Assembly: GCA_963669155.1 (NCBI GenBank)
Contig: OZ022578.1
Coordinates: 14,590,428 to 14,654,427 of the forward strand
DNA: 64,000 nucleotides
Origin: Arbacia lixula
Lineage: Eukaryota > Echinodermata > Echinoidea > Arbacioida > Arbaciidae
Reading direction: 5' to 3'
The notes under the pieces: model-generated
Seen by the model: the letters and a program-made list of their open reading frames with translations, nothing else
What the model was told of the DNA's origin: nothing
The model's database searches: none
Program-made: the position numbers and the translations under genes
In this document: one piece after another, positions 12,501 through 20,127 of the stretch
Layout of the letters: the number at the start of each line of letters is the position of its first letter
How positions within the stretch are numbered: the first letter of the stretch is position 1

Positions 12501-15500
12501 AAAAAAAAAAAAAAAAAAACATCTATAGGTTAAAAAGATTGAGACAAACTTTGACCCAAATACATATTTGCAGTTAAAATCTTTTTCGTTTTGCTTTTGT
12601 GCATTTCTCATACGTAGCAAAATGTGCTGATATGACCCCTGTGTATAGCAGACCTGCGCAATTGTATCATGCACATTTCAAATAAAATTAACAACATCCT
12701 GTACTATGCAATTCACAACCCTTATCCTCAAACAAAGGATGGCAGGATGAAATTAACATCCAAAGCTTCCTGAAATATGCAATTGACAGGATAGGATGTG
12801 CAAACAAAAGACAGTAGCAGGATGAAATTCACCTGAATGAAGGCATGGAAGAATTCATCTCCCAGCAACACACCTGGGAAATGTACACTCATTTTGTACA
12901 CAGGTTGGAATGATTTGTCCATGTCCAAATAGGGTCATGTGGATATATATAAGTGCCATCCTCATTGGGCTTAAAAAATTGAAAAGTTAGAAAAATCGCG
13001 AAGCTAGGGTGAAAGTTGCCTAGCAACCGTACCAAAAGATGAATGGTCTTATTGTCCCTGTCCCCTATCTTCGCGATTTTTTAAGCTCAATGAGAATGGC
13101 ACTATAGCTGAAGGTGTCAAAATAAGCCATTTTCATTATGTACATGTATGCAAATTCCATTCATATCGCTCAAACCTCAAAGCTTGTCTGAGTTTTATCT
13201 GAGTAGCAACAACTAATAGATTAAGAGTACGTTCCACCCATTGAAACTAAATAAAAAAATTCAGGTGAATGTAATTACATGTTACTACGCAATTAGAAGA
13301 AGTTGTGAATACATTATGAAATGGCTTATACATATGGCCAATATAAATCAAAGTATTACATGTAAGAGCATACTAGTAATTAGGTATGTTTTGTAGGTTC
13401 ACCTCACACACTGTTATAGTGTTTCTGGATGCAGCAAAGCCTTTACAAGGAACAACTTTTGAGGATGGAGATAGAAGCAAAATCTTCCTTGGGACTTCAG
13501 TTCCCTGCAAAGAAGAATCATGTTTCAAAACCCAGTCTTGTTATAGAGGTTATATTGAAAGAGACCCCCCACATTGATATTGCAATACCCACTTCAAATA
13601 CATGTACTGTTCATCATACCATAACACCAACGGCTTGGAAGTACCAACCATATCATCATTCTGTGGCAAAATGACTTCACAATTGTCCATCTTTTTTTTC
13701 TTTCTCATTCAATATATGAATTCAATCAATCTTGTTTTATAACAATTTCATACAGAATGATATCATAAATAAAAGAAAGATGTTACAAAGATGAACAAGT
13801 CATGTTTTTTACATTTATCTACTGCCCAGGATACTAGTAATTCTGAAAAAATGTAATAGTGAAATTGCATTTCACTCACTTTATACAGGTATGAAAATCA
13901 ACAAAATGATGAGCTCAGCAATAGCTCTAGTCAGATCTTAGATACTACCCACCACAAAAGAATGCTCTGTTCTAGATCTCTAGGTGCACCATGAAAACTC
14001 AGCATTGAAAATGGACAGACTGGAAAATGCTTTGAACTACCACACATACAAGCTTTGTAAACGTACCTTGGTGATTGTTGTTGGCAGGACATTGTGCAGA
14101 TCATACCAAGATCCAACCAAGGCTAGACTGAAAAATGACGAGGCCTCGTCTCCCTACGGAAAGCAAAATAACAAATCCTACATCGTGCATCTTTTGCAGT
14201 AAATGTTGCAGCTCATCACAACTTTCATTTTGCTTTGAGAGTAAAGACTGAGGTTTTTATATTTCAGTACGTGTACAATTTATTTCATTTGCATATAGAA
14301 TAATAAAGAAAGAAGTGTCTTTATCATTGGTGCGTTTCTGAAAACAATGACAACTCTAACCTCAGCACAGAGATATGCATGTCCTTACTCCTGATAGTTG
14401 AACATCCTGCCTCATATCAATAATAACAATATGCATTAAGACCTATTGTATTTGTTAAACCGGCACAAGCAGCTGGCTCTCAAAGAGAGTTTTCATAATT
14501 TGTTACTATGTTTTAGACCTTGTTAATGGATCATACCAATAACATCCAACTATTAGGAAAAAACATATTATTAACTTGTTGCTCACTGTTTGATTTTGGG
14601 GCTTTGTAAGCCCTGGTCCAGTTAGAATGTCAAAATTTGCCAAAGAACTACAGTAACCCACAGGGGTGTGGCTTAGTTAAGCCCTATAAGGAATTTGTAG
14701 CTTCTGCCTAATCTGTCGTCTATTGTCCATACAGCAGATTATGCAGGAGTCGTGCAGCTCAGTATCTGAGTGAAGAAAAGCCAACACGCAAATCCTCTGG
14801 TTCAGTGTTTAACGGCAACTTTAACTTAGGTTAAAGAGCAATCAACTTACCCTTGCTAGCAGAAACTTATTAGATCCTGGACTTGAACCTGCAACTTCTG
14901 CCAGAAATAAGTATGTTCCATGTACTCTGCAACATGAAAGTAAGATCATCAACAAAACAAATTTTTGTAAACACCAATCATACATATATTAACTTAATTT
15001 ATACAAACTTGTTCCCCCTCTTGTAAAAATTATACCTTTTCAAGAACATTGCACACATTATATATTTGTTTTCATATCAAATAATGTGATACATCAAGTT
15101 GATTATTCTTTCTCATCCAGTTCACAGTGCTATGCAGTGCTAGGCAATTAGTTTACTGCAAAATGTTTGCTACTTAATATACATTTTTACCCCGAGCAGA
15201 ATTACTGAGATGGTAGTTTATCACCACTTAACTCTTAATTCATACACATCATGTGTATGAACTATCCAAATTAAGATTTATCCATCTAAACTAAAAGACT
15301 AAAGATTCTATATTTTCTTTAATAATCATATGAAAAATTCATTTTGAATGTCAGATCTTCAAGCTTCAAAAGTTTCAGAGGGCCGGTTTGTGGACAACTC
15401 ACTATACTTATTAACATCAACGTTATCTTTATTGGCTTTAACTTTAAAAAAATATGTGCCGGGTATTCTTATAGAATTGGTAACACAGTGAAATATTCAT

Positions 15501-15642
15501 AATTCAGAAGTAAAAGAATGCCTGTAAAGATCAATGCAGCTCAAGATGTAAAAACATATACTCACCTCATTAGAGGACTTTTCGCTATGCAGTGCACTGC
15601 TTCAAGATCTACTCTAGACTGGCGGGATGAGGCCATATTCAT
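391..15642 (-). CDS. CTC1: CTC1, CST telomere complex subunit (multi-exon, 3' end outside window)
   Basis: CTC1 is the OB-fold scaffold of the CST complex (CTC1-STN1-TEN1), which binds single-stranded telomeric DNA in the nucleus and recruits DNA polymerase alpha for C-strand fill-in. Exons, in transcript order: 15642-15566, 14926-14851, 14153-14067, 13504-13403, 12434-12376, 11674-11464, 11013-10880, 10259-10103, 9598-9443, 8853-8430, 7558-7161, 5843-5748, 5419-5337, 4850-4771, 4192-4131, 3987-3834, 3173-3071, 520-391. Most have an AG acceptor, a GT donor and agreeing phase. The concatenated protein (~863 codons) follows human CTC1, recalled and not searched, in order: the IYETQKCRLYLTYQ, LHLTDRSGTIKC, DAVRWYHFL and PGLLPGVEISL segments all have clear counterparts. 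Human CTC1 is 1,217 residues. The missing parts are an N-terminal ~230 residues, ~75 residues between the last two exons, and the end beyond the window. The gene is head to head with the zinc-finger gene at 18,136. Confidence 0.87.
1310..2757. mobile_element. Non-autonomous element with internal tandem array and terminal hairpin
   Basis: About eight degenerate units of 90-175 bp (mostly about 165) start near 1451, 1542, 1699, 1870, 2035, 2211, 2385 and 2544. Each begins close to ttcattgacctttgacct and contains caccagtctacccccaagta-like text. The array ends in six (gacg) repeats at 2688-2713 and a perfect hairpin reading tgcctccg...cggaggca at about 2731-2757. A matching atgcctccgc sits at the other end, near 1332. 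The hairpin end suggests a foldback or Helitron-like non-autonomous element, but the class is inference. Confidence 0.7.
1877..2570. promoter_or_regulatory. Array of exact DR1 nuclear-receptor motifs
   Basis: The exact word TGACCTTTGACCT, reverse complement of the DR1 site AGGTCAAAGGTCA, occurs at 1877-1889, 2219-2231, 2390-2402, 2551-2563 and, overlapping, 2558-2570. Degenerate versions lie at 1458 and 1705. DR1 is bound by HNF4, COUP-TF and RXR heterodimers in animals. Occurrence is periodic because the motif is part of the tandem-repeat unit. Regulatory activity on CTC1 is untested inference. Confidence 0.45.
3071..5843 (-). CDS. CTC1: CTC1 coding exons 12-17
   Basis: The exons are 5843-5748, 5419-5337, 4850-4771, 4192-4131, 3987-3834 and 3173-3071. 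Peptides in order are AQAVPLIRQLSRKGL, ETSLDNCNALLDSF, VSNSICGVIKHVAVSRE, VAVPTRLHDNTPGLLPGVEI and GRVTYEVGPLTSLQLCGF. All have positional counterparts in the human C-terminal half. Phases 14-15-16-17 close exactly. The junction 5337 to 4850 does not: the only GT donor I see leaves phase 2, whereas the next exon needs phase 0. A small exon may be missed there, or the donor may be non-canonical. Confidence 0.78.
3253..3486. mobile_element. Terminal fragment of hAT-like element
   Basis: This ~234-bp stretch, from gatgcgttacctgcaaaact to gactcaggcct, is nearly identical to 53104-53336, the right end of the complete element at 52296-53336. Only a handful of substitutions separate them. The left end is missing, so it is a truncated copy inside a CTC1 intron. 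Confidence 0.85.
4219..4716. mobile_element. ~500-bp MITE, uninterrupted copy
   Basis: The left end aaagggaaagtccgccctta and the right end, whose reverse complement begins ggggaaagtccatcc, are imperfect terminal inverted repeats. The interior matches the halves of the element at 48432-49420, sharing gtgaaggtttga, ttttgtgacatcac and the right-hand cacttttctgctttaat. It lies between CTC1 exons 4771-4850 and 4131-4192 and shows the family's intact length. Confidence 0.8.
5912..6517. mobile_element. TIR element with subterminal cttaagttttctcc repeats
   Basis: The ends read ggtaatattccagaacgat and, in reverse complement, gatggtattccagaacgat, forming terminal inverted repeats that differ at a few positions. 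The 5-bp word CCTGG flanks both sides (5907-5911 and 6518-6522) and may be the target duplication. Internal copies of cttaagttttctcctaa and related words occur in both orientations. No transposase frame is present, so it is non-autonomous. It occupies the CTC1 intron between exons 5748-5843 and 7161-7558. Confidence 0.75.
6571..6735 (-). repeat. Interspersed repeat, inverted copy of 58245-58450
   Basis: In reverse complement this block reads gatattggctatatgtgat and ggttcgaaatgacgagtt. Both phrases recur in the same order near 58245-58450. The family is unknown. It lies in a CTC1 intron. Confidence 0.65.
7161..7558 (-). CDS. CTC1: CTC1 coding exon 11
   Basis: This 398-nt exon begins with a Ser/Arg/Lys-rich linker and an acidic stretch (DEEDEKEAKD). 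It ends with LLGFHGDAVRWYHFLKE, the counterpart of human IFFGSSVRWFEFLHPGQVY, one of the most conserved CTC1 signatures I can recall. The donor is GAG|gtaatt in phase 0. The acidic linker makes this region longer than in human CTC1. Confidence 0.9.
8430..8853 (-). CDS. CTC1: CTC1 coding exon 10, OB-fold region
   Basis: This is the largest CTC1 exon (424 nt). It carries LHLTDRSGTIKCAVV, the beta-strand pattern of an OB fold, matching human LQLRDQSGSLPCLLL. About 60 residues later LLRVDDFCLVREEW matches human CLVRAERFQLIVE. The exon ends with a basic Arg/Lys/Ser stretch. It leaves one nucleotide for the next exon (G + AT = Asp), which closes exactly. Confidence 0.9.
9443..9598 (-). CDS. CTC1: CTC1 coding exon 9
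   Basis: This 156-nt, phase 0-0 exon encodes a peptide starting VEPCTFPKISELDNLLTDQK and ending DQKPPV, read directly into VLVARL of the next exon. The acceptor follows a run ending ttttcag and the donor is gtgagt. The FPKISELDNL segment matches the human FPTLATLKEE region. The exon itself contains a DR1-like motif (9507-9519, minus-strand GGGTCAAAGGTCA), which encodes the residues RVKGQ. This is probably chance. Confidence 0.82.
9862..10040. mobile_element. Decayed pogo/Tigger-like remnant
   Basis: The left end reads actgtgaaacctgctcc and the right end, in reverse complement, tgaaacctgtgcacaagac. These resemble the cagtcaaacctg ends of the larger element at 51948-55105. Only ~180 bp survive and there is no coding capacity. 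It sits between CTC1 exons 9443-9598 and 10103-10259. Confidence 0.5.
10103..12434 (-). CDS. CTC1: CTC1 coding exons 5-8
   Basis: The exons are 12434-12376, 11674-11464, 11013-10880 and 10259-10103, giving about 187 codons with consistent phases: AG+G gives Arg at the 5/6 junction, and AG+T gives Ser at the 7/8 junction. The peptides GIDQILGIYETQKC and LYLTYQYDGKSRLP match the human stretch containing GLYELDGQLGLCLAYQQ. The following segment, LLPVCGKLRPTLAVLDWLRL, is Leu-rich and helical, as at the same place in human CTC1. This is the middle OB-fold portion of the protein. Confidence 0.85.
11300..11370. other. Intronic hairpin, 29-bp stem with 12-nt loop
   Basis: The arms cgtcagcatttttacgtacc and, in reverse complement from the other side, cgtcagtatttttacgaacc continue to 29 positions with three mismatches. 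They enclose gtgcactgtcag. Total length is ~71 nt, the size of a pre-miRNA hairpin but equally that of a tiny foldback MITE. It lies in the CTC1 intron between 11013 and 11464. Confidence 0.6.
12690..13350. repeat. Interspersed repeat split by a nested MITE
   Basis: The left part (12690-12935) matches 46478-46700, sharing tcctgtactatgcaatt, aattaacatccaaagctt, catggaagaattcat and tggaatgatttgtcc. The right part (13105-13350) matches 47870-48050, sharing ccaaagcttgtc, agtagcaacaa and ttacatgttacta-like text. The MITE at 12951-13104 separates the two parts. The family is unrecognised. Confidence 0.75.
12951..13104. mobile_element. 154-bp MITE with ~27-bp TIRs
   Basis: The left end agtgccatcctcattgggct pairs with the right end, whose reverse complement reads agtgccattctcattgagct. 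The similarity continues through taaaaaat. The flanks are TA-rich (tata / ata), consistent with a TA-type target. It is short, has no frame, and is inserted in the interspersed repeat described around it in a CTC1 intron. Confidence 0.85.
13403..15642 (-). CDS. CTC1: CTC1 coding exons 1-4
   Basis: The exons are 15642-15566, 14926-14851, 14153-14067 and 13504-13403. The first starts at MNMASSRQSRVDLEAV, just after an in-frame TAA, so I took this Met as the start. Its exon may extend upstream as 5'UTR to an acceptor at 15703. Phases run 2-0-0-0: the split AG+A makes Arg, then AAG and GAG end exactly at donors. The peptide VHGTYFLAEVAG lines up with human CTC1 around residue 260, and VPRKILLLSPSS with the human SSRLLLLKPE region. 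The vertebrate first OB-fold region is therefore absent from this model, or lies in exons I could not see. Confidence 0.78.
14590..14775. repeat. Interspersed repeat, copy shared with 44330-44495
   Basis: The text ctggtccagttagaatgtca, the phrases around caaaatttgcc and acagcagattatgcaggagt recur in the same order at 44330-44495, with about 75-80% apparent similarity by eye. It lies in a CTC1 intron and its class is unknown. Confidence 0.65.
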
Positions 15643-15703
15643 CTCACACCCAGGTCTCGGGAATTATCATTCTCAAGAGGCCTTCCTCGAGTTTCAAGAA
15701 TAA

Positions 15704-16810
15704 CTGCAGGAGGTAAACCATAAACAGAAATACAATAATAATTCAACATTTTTGTCTAGATCTAGAGCATAACACAGAGGCAGAATTGCATATCTCTAAG
15801 CGCTTAAAAGAACAAAATACATAATAGAAATGTAGACAGGAATACCCGTCTCATTCGGGGGCATTCTTTAATCAAAATGACATTGGACATACCCCCCTAA
15901 ATAGGGCGTTCAGAGGAGCCAGATGCGATCTCAGCGGATCCAACGTCCTATAGAGACTGATTTTTCGGTCTAAAAGAAATGGTGACCTGTGTTCAGTTTA
16001 ATGAAACAGATGTTTTCAAATGCTTCTGAACTTTTTGCAAATGTATATTTTTAATTTTGTTAGGTAATCCGACAAGTTTCCCAAAGAAACAGTGGACGCA
16101 TGTGAAAAGAACCTTCCTGTAATGTCTTATGATTATTTTCGGTATACTGTACTTAAACTAAATTTTGTACGAGAACAAAGATGTTTTCTCTTGTTTGGAC
16201 TCCCCTAAAATAAAAAAAAAAGTAACCATTCAGCTTCAGTGAGATGACAGAGCCCCGGACAGAGCAAACTGGTGCCATTTTGGTGGAAACAGTGAAAAGT
16301 TCGGGACTGGATGGGGAGCCAATGAAAATGTGCAATCATTTTAAATGAATAACAATTACAAGGTCTAAATCTATAAACTAAATCAAATGTTGCTTTTTAA
16401 TCTTTCATAGGTCTACAACTAACACATAGCCTAGGTATGAACTAACATAAAATACCGCTGGTGGGCTTTACCAAAACAAAACCAAATCAAACATGCCACA
16501 TCACAGTGGTCGGCCAACGACGGAATTGTGAGTGTGGTACTGGTATAGAGTAGCTTGCCTTATTTTGTATATCCTACGAGTGGAAAGATTATTCCGTGAG
16601 ATCGTGCTCAATAACTAAGTTTACCTGCCTATTCTTGTTTTTCTGTGTCTTCAGAAGTTAAGGCATGTCAGATTTGTTTGAATCACCCGCTCTGAAGACA
16701 GTGTTGGTAACCCTACTGAAGTAATCGACTTGTCACCGGAAGACTCGCAAATTCGCCTTTGTGTACTGCCAGTTAACCTCCCTTTTTCGTCGTAAACTCG
16801 ATTCTACTGC
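15704..16810. promoter_or_regulatory. Putative divergent promoter of CTC1 and zinc-finger gene
   Basis: The CTC1 start (minus) and the zinc-finger gene (plus) point away from each other across this interval. At 16,640-16,810 the sequence is less AT-rich and ends in a good plus-strand donor (GCGTGAGT, ~16,810), suggesting a non-coding first exon of the zinc-finger gene. I saw no convincing TATA box. Exact start sites cannot be read from sequence. Confidence 0.45.
15838..15973 (+). repeat. Promoter-flanking direct repeat, copy A
   Basis: A ~135-bp block contains cattctttaatcaaaatgac, gggcgttcagaggagccaga, tctcagcggatccaacgtcc and gagactgatttttcggtct. It recurs almost verbatim at 17025-17165 and in degraded form at 17217-17312. 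It lies just upstream of the first CTC1 exon. Confidence 0.85.
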
Positions 16811-17024
16811 GTGAGTTGGTTCATCTGTTACTTTTTCATGTCATTGTGTATAGATTTAAGTAATATTTCTTATTAAAATATCGAGACAGACCAATTCGGT
16901 AGGATACTAATGTTGAAGCTTTGTGTAAATTTCTACTGTTGGCCCATGCCTTGAGAACTGTGTAAGTAAGAAATGCATCGCGCCATTCATACACGCATGT
17001 TGCTGAGCTGTGTATTGTAAACTA

Positions 17025-17165
17025 GACAGGATCAGTATCATTCGGGCATTCTTTAATCGAAATTGCATTTTTGGACGTACCCCGCAAAGGCCGTAGGGCG
17101 TTCAGAGGAGCCAGATGCAATCTCAGTGGATCCAACGTCCTGCAGAGACTGATTTTTCGGTCTGA
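17025..17165 (+). repeat. Promoter-flanking direct repeat, copy B
   Basis: Same orientation as copy A, with the same gggcgttcagaggagccaga and gagactgatttttcggtct words. The 3' half matches copy A at all but about three positions, while the 5' half is looser. It lies in the 5' intron of the zinc-finger gene, so copies A and B bracket the putative shared promoter. Confidence 0.85.
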
Positions 17166-17216
17166 CTCTAAGTGTAAACAAGAACTTCGAAGTTCGGTTT
17201 CACTTGGGCTTCGGCT

Positions 17217-17312
17217 TGGGGCATTCTTTTATCAAAATGACTTCTTTCTTTTAATTTACACACCCCTGAATAAAAATCTAAAAACGTATTCAGAGGAGCC
17301 CTTGTCCATGTC
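17217..17312 (+). repeat. Promoter-flanking direct repeat, degraded copy C
   Basis: It shares gggcattcttttatcaaaat and gtattcagaggagcc with copies A and B, in the same order, but the distal half is lost. It lies ~50 bp downstream of copy B. Confidence 0.55.
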
Positions 17313-18135
17313 AACAATCAACTCATCATTAATTTATGTTTTAGAATAAATGTTTTTTCATGAGCACTATGATTTCCATGTTTTTTATTCATCATATATT
17401 TATTGCATAGTGACCAAGTGCAAGTCTGCACCATTAATGATTACGCATTACCATAGTTTGTACAAATCAATGACTCGGCTTTGCCTTAATTGCTTTGCCT
17501 TCTATGTCTTGTCGATCTCTTACTGTCCCTTGTTAGTCTTGGGCTTGGCTTCCCTCCCTCTGCTCAAAAAATAAAGTTATTAATAATGCCATTGAAAAAT
17601 ATTCAAGCAAATTCAACAATACCACTATACAAAAATTACACTTCCTGTGGCTGCCTGTAGAAAAAGCAAAGTTGAATCTATCAAATGATGAGCAGCAACA
17701 ACAACAGAGCACAAGAAGCCCCCAATATACAGCATCAAAAAAATATTAGTTTAATTGTAAAATAACCATTTAGATTGCAATATATTTAGCCTATGTGTAT
17801 GCAGCCATTGATAAATGTTGCCCTGCAATTAAAAAAGCTGTTTTTACATGCTCATTTATATATTTGTATCTTATTTCCTTCACCTCTTCTTATCACAGGA
17901 GTCCTATCTTGATGGTAATTGACCACATGCTATGGTACCTTGGAACTCCGAGCCCATCTGTGTGTTCTGGTAGCAACTTTTGATGATTTGTCCAGTATAC
18001 TAACTGCAGTAAGTCTACTGATGATGCTGTTCATCCAACTACAGCCATATCGGAGAAACATCTACTGTTCATCACAGCAATATCCATGATGTAGTAAACA
18101 CAGAAGTACATGTTTTGTAATGACTCAGCAATAAG

Positions 18136-20127
18136 ATGGAAGAGGACAGACGCAGCCCATTTATGAATGAAAATAGCCAGGACAGATCAGACTTTTACTT
18201 CAATCTGAGTCTTCAGCTGCAAGCAGAGAATGAGAACTTGATCCCACAGTTGCCGCCCAGAGACAGAGAGGACGGTATCATAGACACTGATGCAAAGAGA
18301 ACTGATGGAACCAAGGGGATTAGCACCGTCTGTGAACATGGAGATGGTGATACCCAAAGACCCCATGCCTCATTAGAGAGAACTTGTGATGAAGTGCAGC
18401 TTTATAGCGAGAACCCGTCTGAGGAGGGTAATGCTCAGAAGGCAGCACCTGTAATGGGCCCTCCTCCAGATGGGGAAAGCAGGACCTTGAACGACTCAAC
18501 CGAAGTTTTATCTTCACCTCCAAATTATGAGAACGTTTCCAAAGACAATGATGCTACATTGATTCCTCCTTGTCAGGAGGGTAAGCAAATTGAAACACAA
18601 GATTCTTCTGATGAAAGCTGTGTTCAGTCGGTTAGAAATGATAATGCAGTAAATTCTGTGCAGACTCTGCAAAGTCTGTGTTGCATTACATCCAATGACA
18701 GCAGTATGACAAATTCAGGAGATGGCACCTTAGAAAAGAAATTGAAGTGCACTGAAATGGACGAAAGGATGCACAGGGTTGAACCATGTCAAAATATTCA
18801 TAAAGACCAAGATTCCTTGCGAAAAACAGATGATAAATGTGATCTTCCGGCTGAACCAGAAGCTGAAAAACAATGCGAGAGAGTCCAGGAAAAGAATTGT
18901 TCAGTTCCTGCGTTGATTCAATCTACAATAGTGACTGACCGATGCAAGGATGCCAGTAAGAGTGATTGTAACATTAGTGAAAACAGGAGGTCAGCATCAT
19001 GCCACTTGTCAACAAACTCTGATCCATCATTGGAAAAGCCGACTTTGATAGATGTTTGTGCAAGGCAAAGTGAAGATGGGACACATAATTTACGAACTGC
19101 AAGTCCAGCTGAAGATCAGCGGGTAGAGGCTCCTTGTGTAGTATTGGCTGAAAATGAGAGCAAAGTAACGGGTACATTGCTGAATGCTGAAATGAAACTT
19201 AGTCACGTCCACCTCTCAGATACGACTGTTCATAAACTATGTGTTACGGAAGAAAGTGATCCCACCACTGATAAGGCTGTTTTTGACAAAAATGTTGAAG
19301 ATTGCTTCCAAGAGAGTACCTGTAAATCCGTCTCCTTACACGGTAATAAGCAGGTCACTGAAAGTGGAAAGAAAAATGAAAGAAATGAGATTGATGCACA
19401 GAAAGAAGAATGCAGCAAGGGGGTTTATTCAAACTCTGAGCGGGGTGAGGAGCATCTCCCTCAAATTGGAAGGACCAGATGCGCGGGAAGAGAAGATGAA
19501 GAGATTGATGTAGGAATCGACTTGTCACCAGGTGAAATGCAGAACGCATCCATGGTGGTACCTAATTCAATGAAAGCAAATACAAATGATGGAATGATTC
19601 ATGAGAGAAATGTGCACAGCAAACCAGGTACTAAGAGGACAAGTTTACAGCTGACGTCCAGTGGAGAGGCTTGTACCATGGTGAAGTTCACCGATGGTAC
19701 ATGCAGGTACATCAAAAGTGAACCAAAGGATGAGATAGAAGACACCTTCTACTGCTCGAGACAATCAGGAGAAGAGAATGGAAGCCCCCAAATGGGAACC
19801 TTATCATCTCAATCAGACAATTTAACAAGACACCAGGAGAAGCTCTGTCAGTTGCACATCAAAAAAGAACCAGGAGACTCTACTTGTCCAGAAATTCAGT
19901 TACCCGGCGAGAACTCTGAACACAAATCTTCCATAATGACCCAGGAGATGCCCCAAGGAGAAGGTGACTTTCATGATGGCAAGAGGCATGCAGGGAAAGC
20001 ATGCAGAGTCTTGCAAGATTCTGAGGCTCCTGCTCCTGGAGATGGTGACCATGGCATCAAGGACATTGACAGCCTGTCCGAGACGGCCTATGACAGTGAT
20101 GGGTGGCAGATTGAAGCTCATAAGCAG
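18136..20127 (+). CDS. Zinc-finger gene, coding exon 1 (disordered N-half, SUMO motifs)
   Basis: This exon encodes 664 codons of polar, acidic, Ser/Thr/Glu-rich sequence without globular features. Two close psi-K-x-E motifs followed by Pro, IKSEP (residues 526-530) and IKKEP (575-579), match the sumoylation consensus common in transcriptional repressors. The exon probably begins at an acceptor near 17,899 (cttatcacag), giving ~240 nt of 5'UTR. The donor is CAG|gtaaga. Reading past it adds an artefactual tail derived from a foldback element. Confidence 0.9.
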
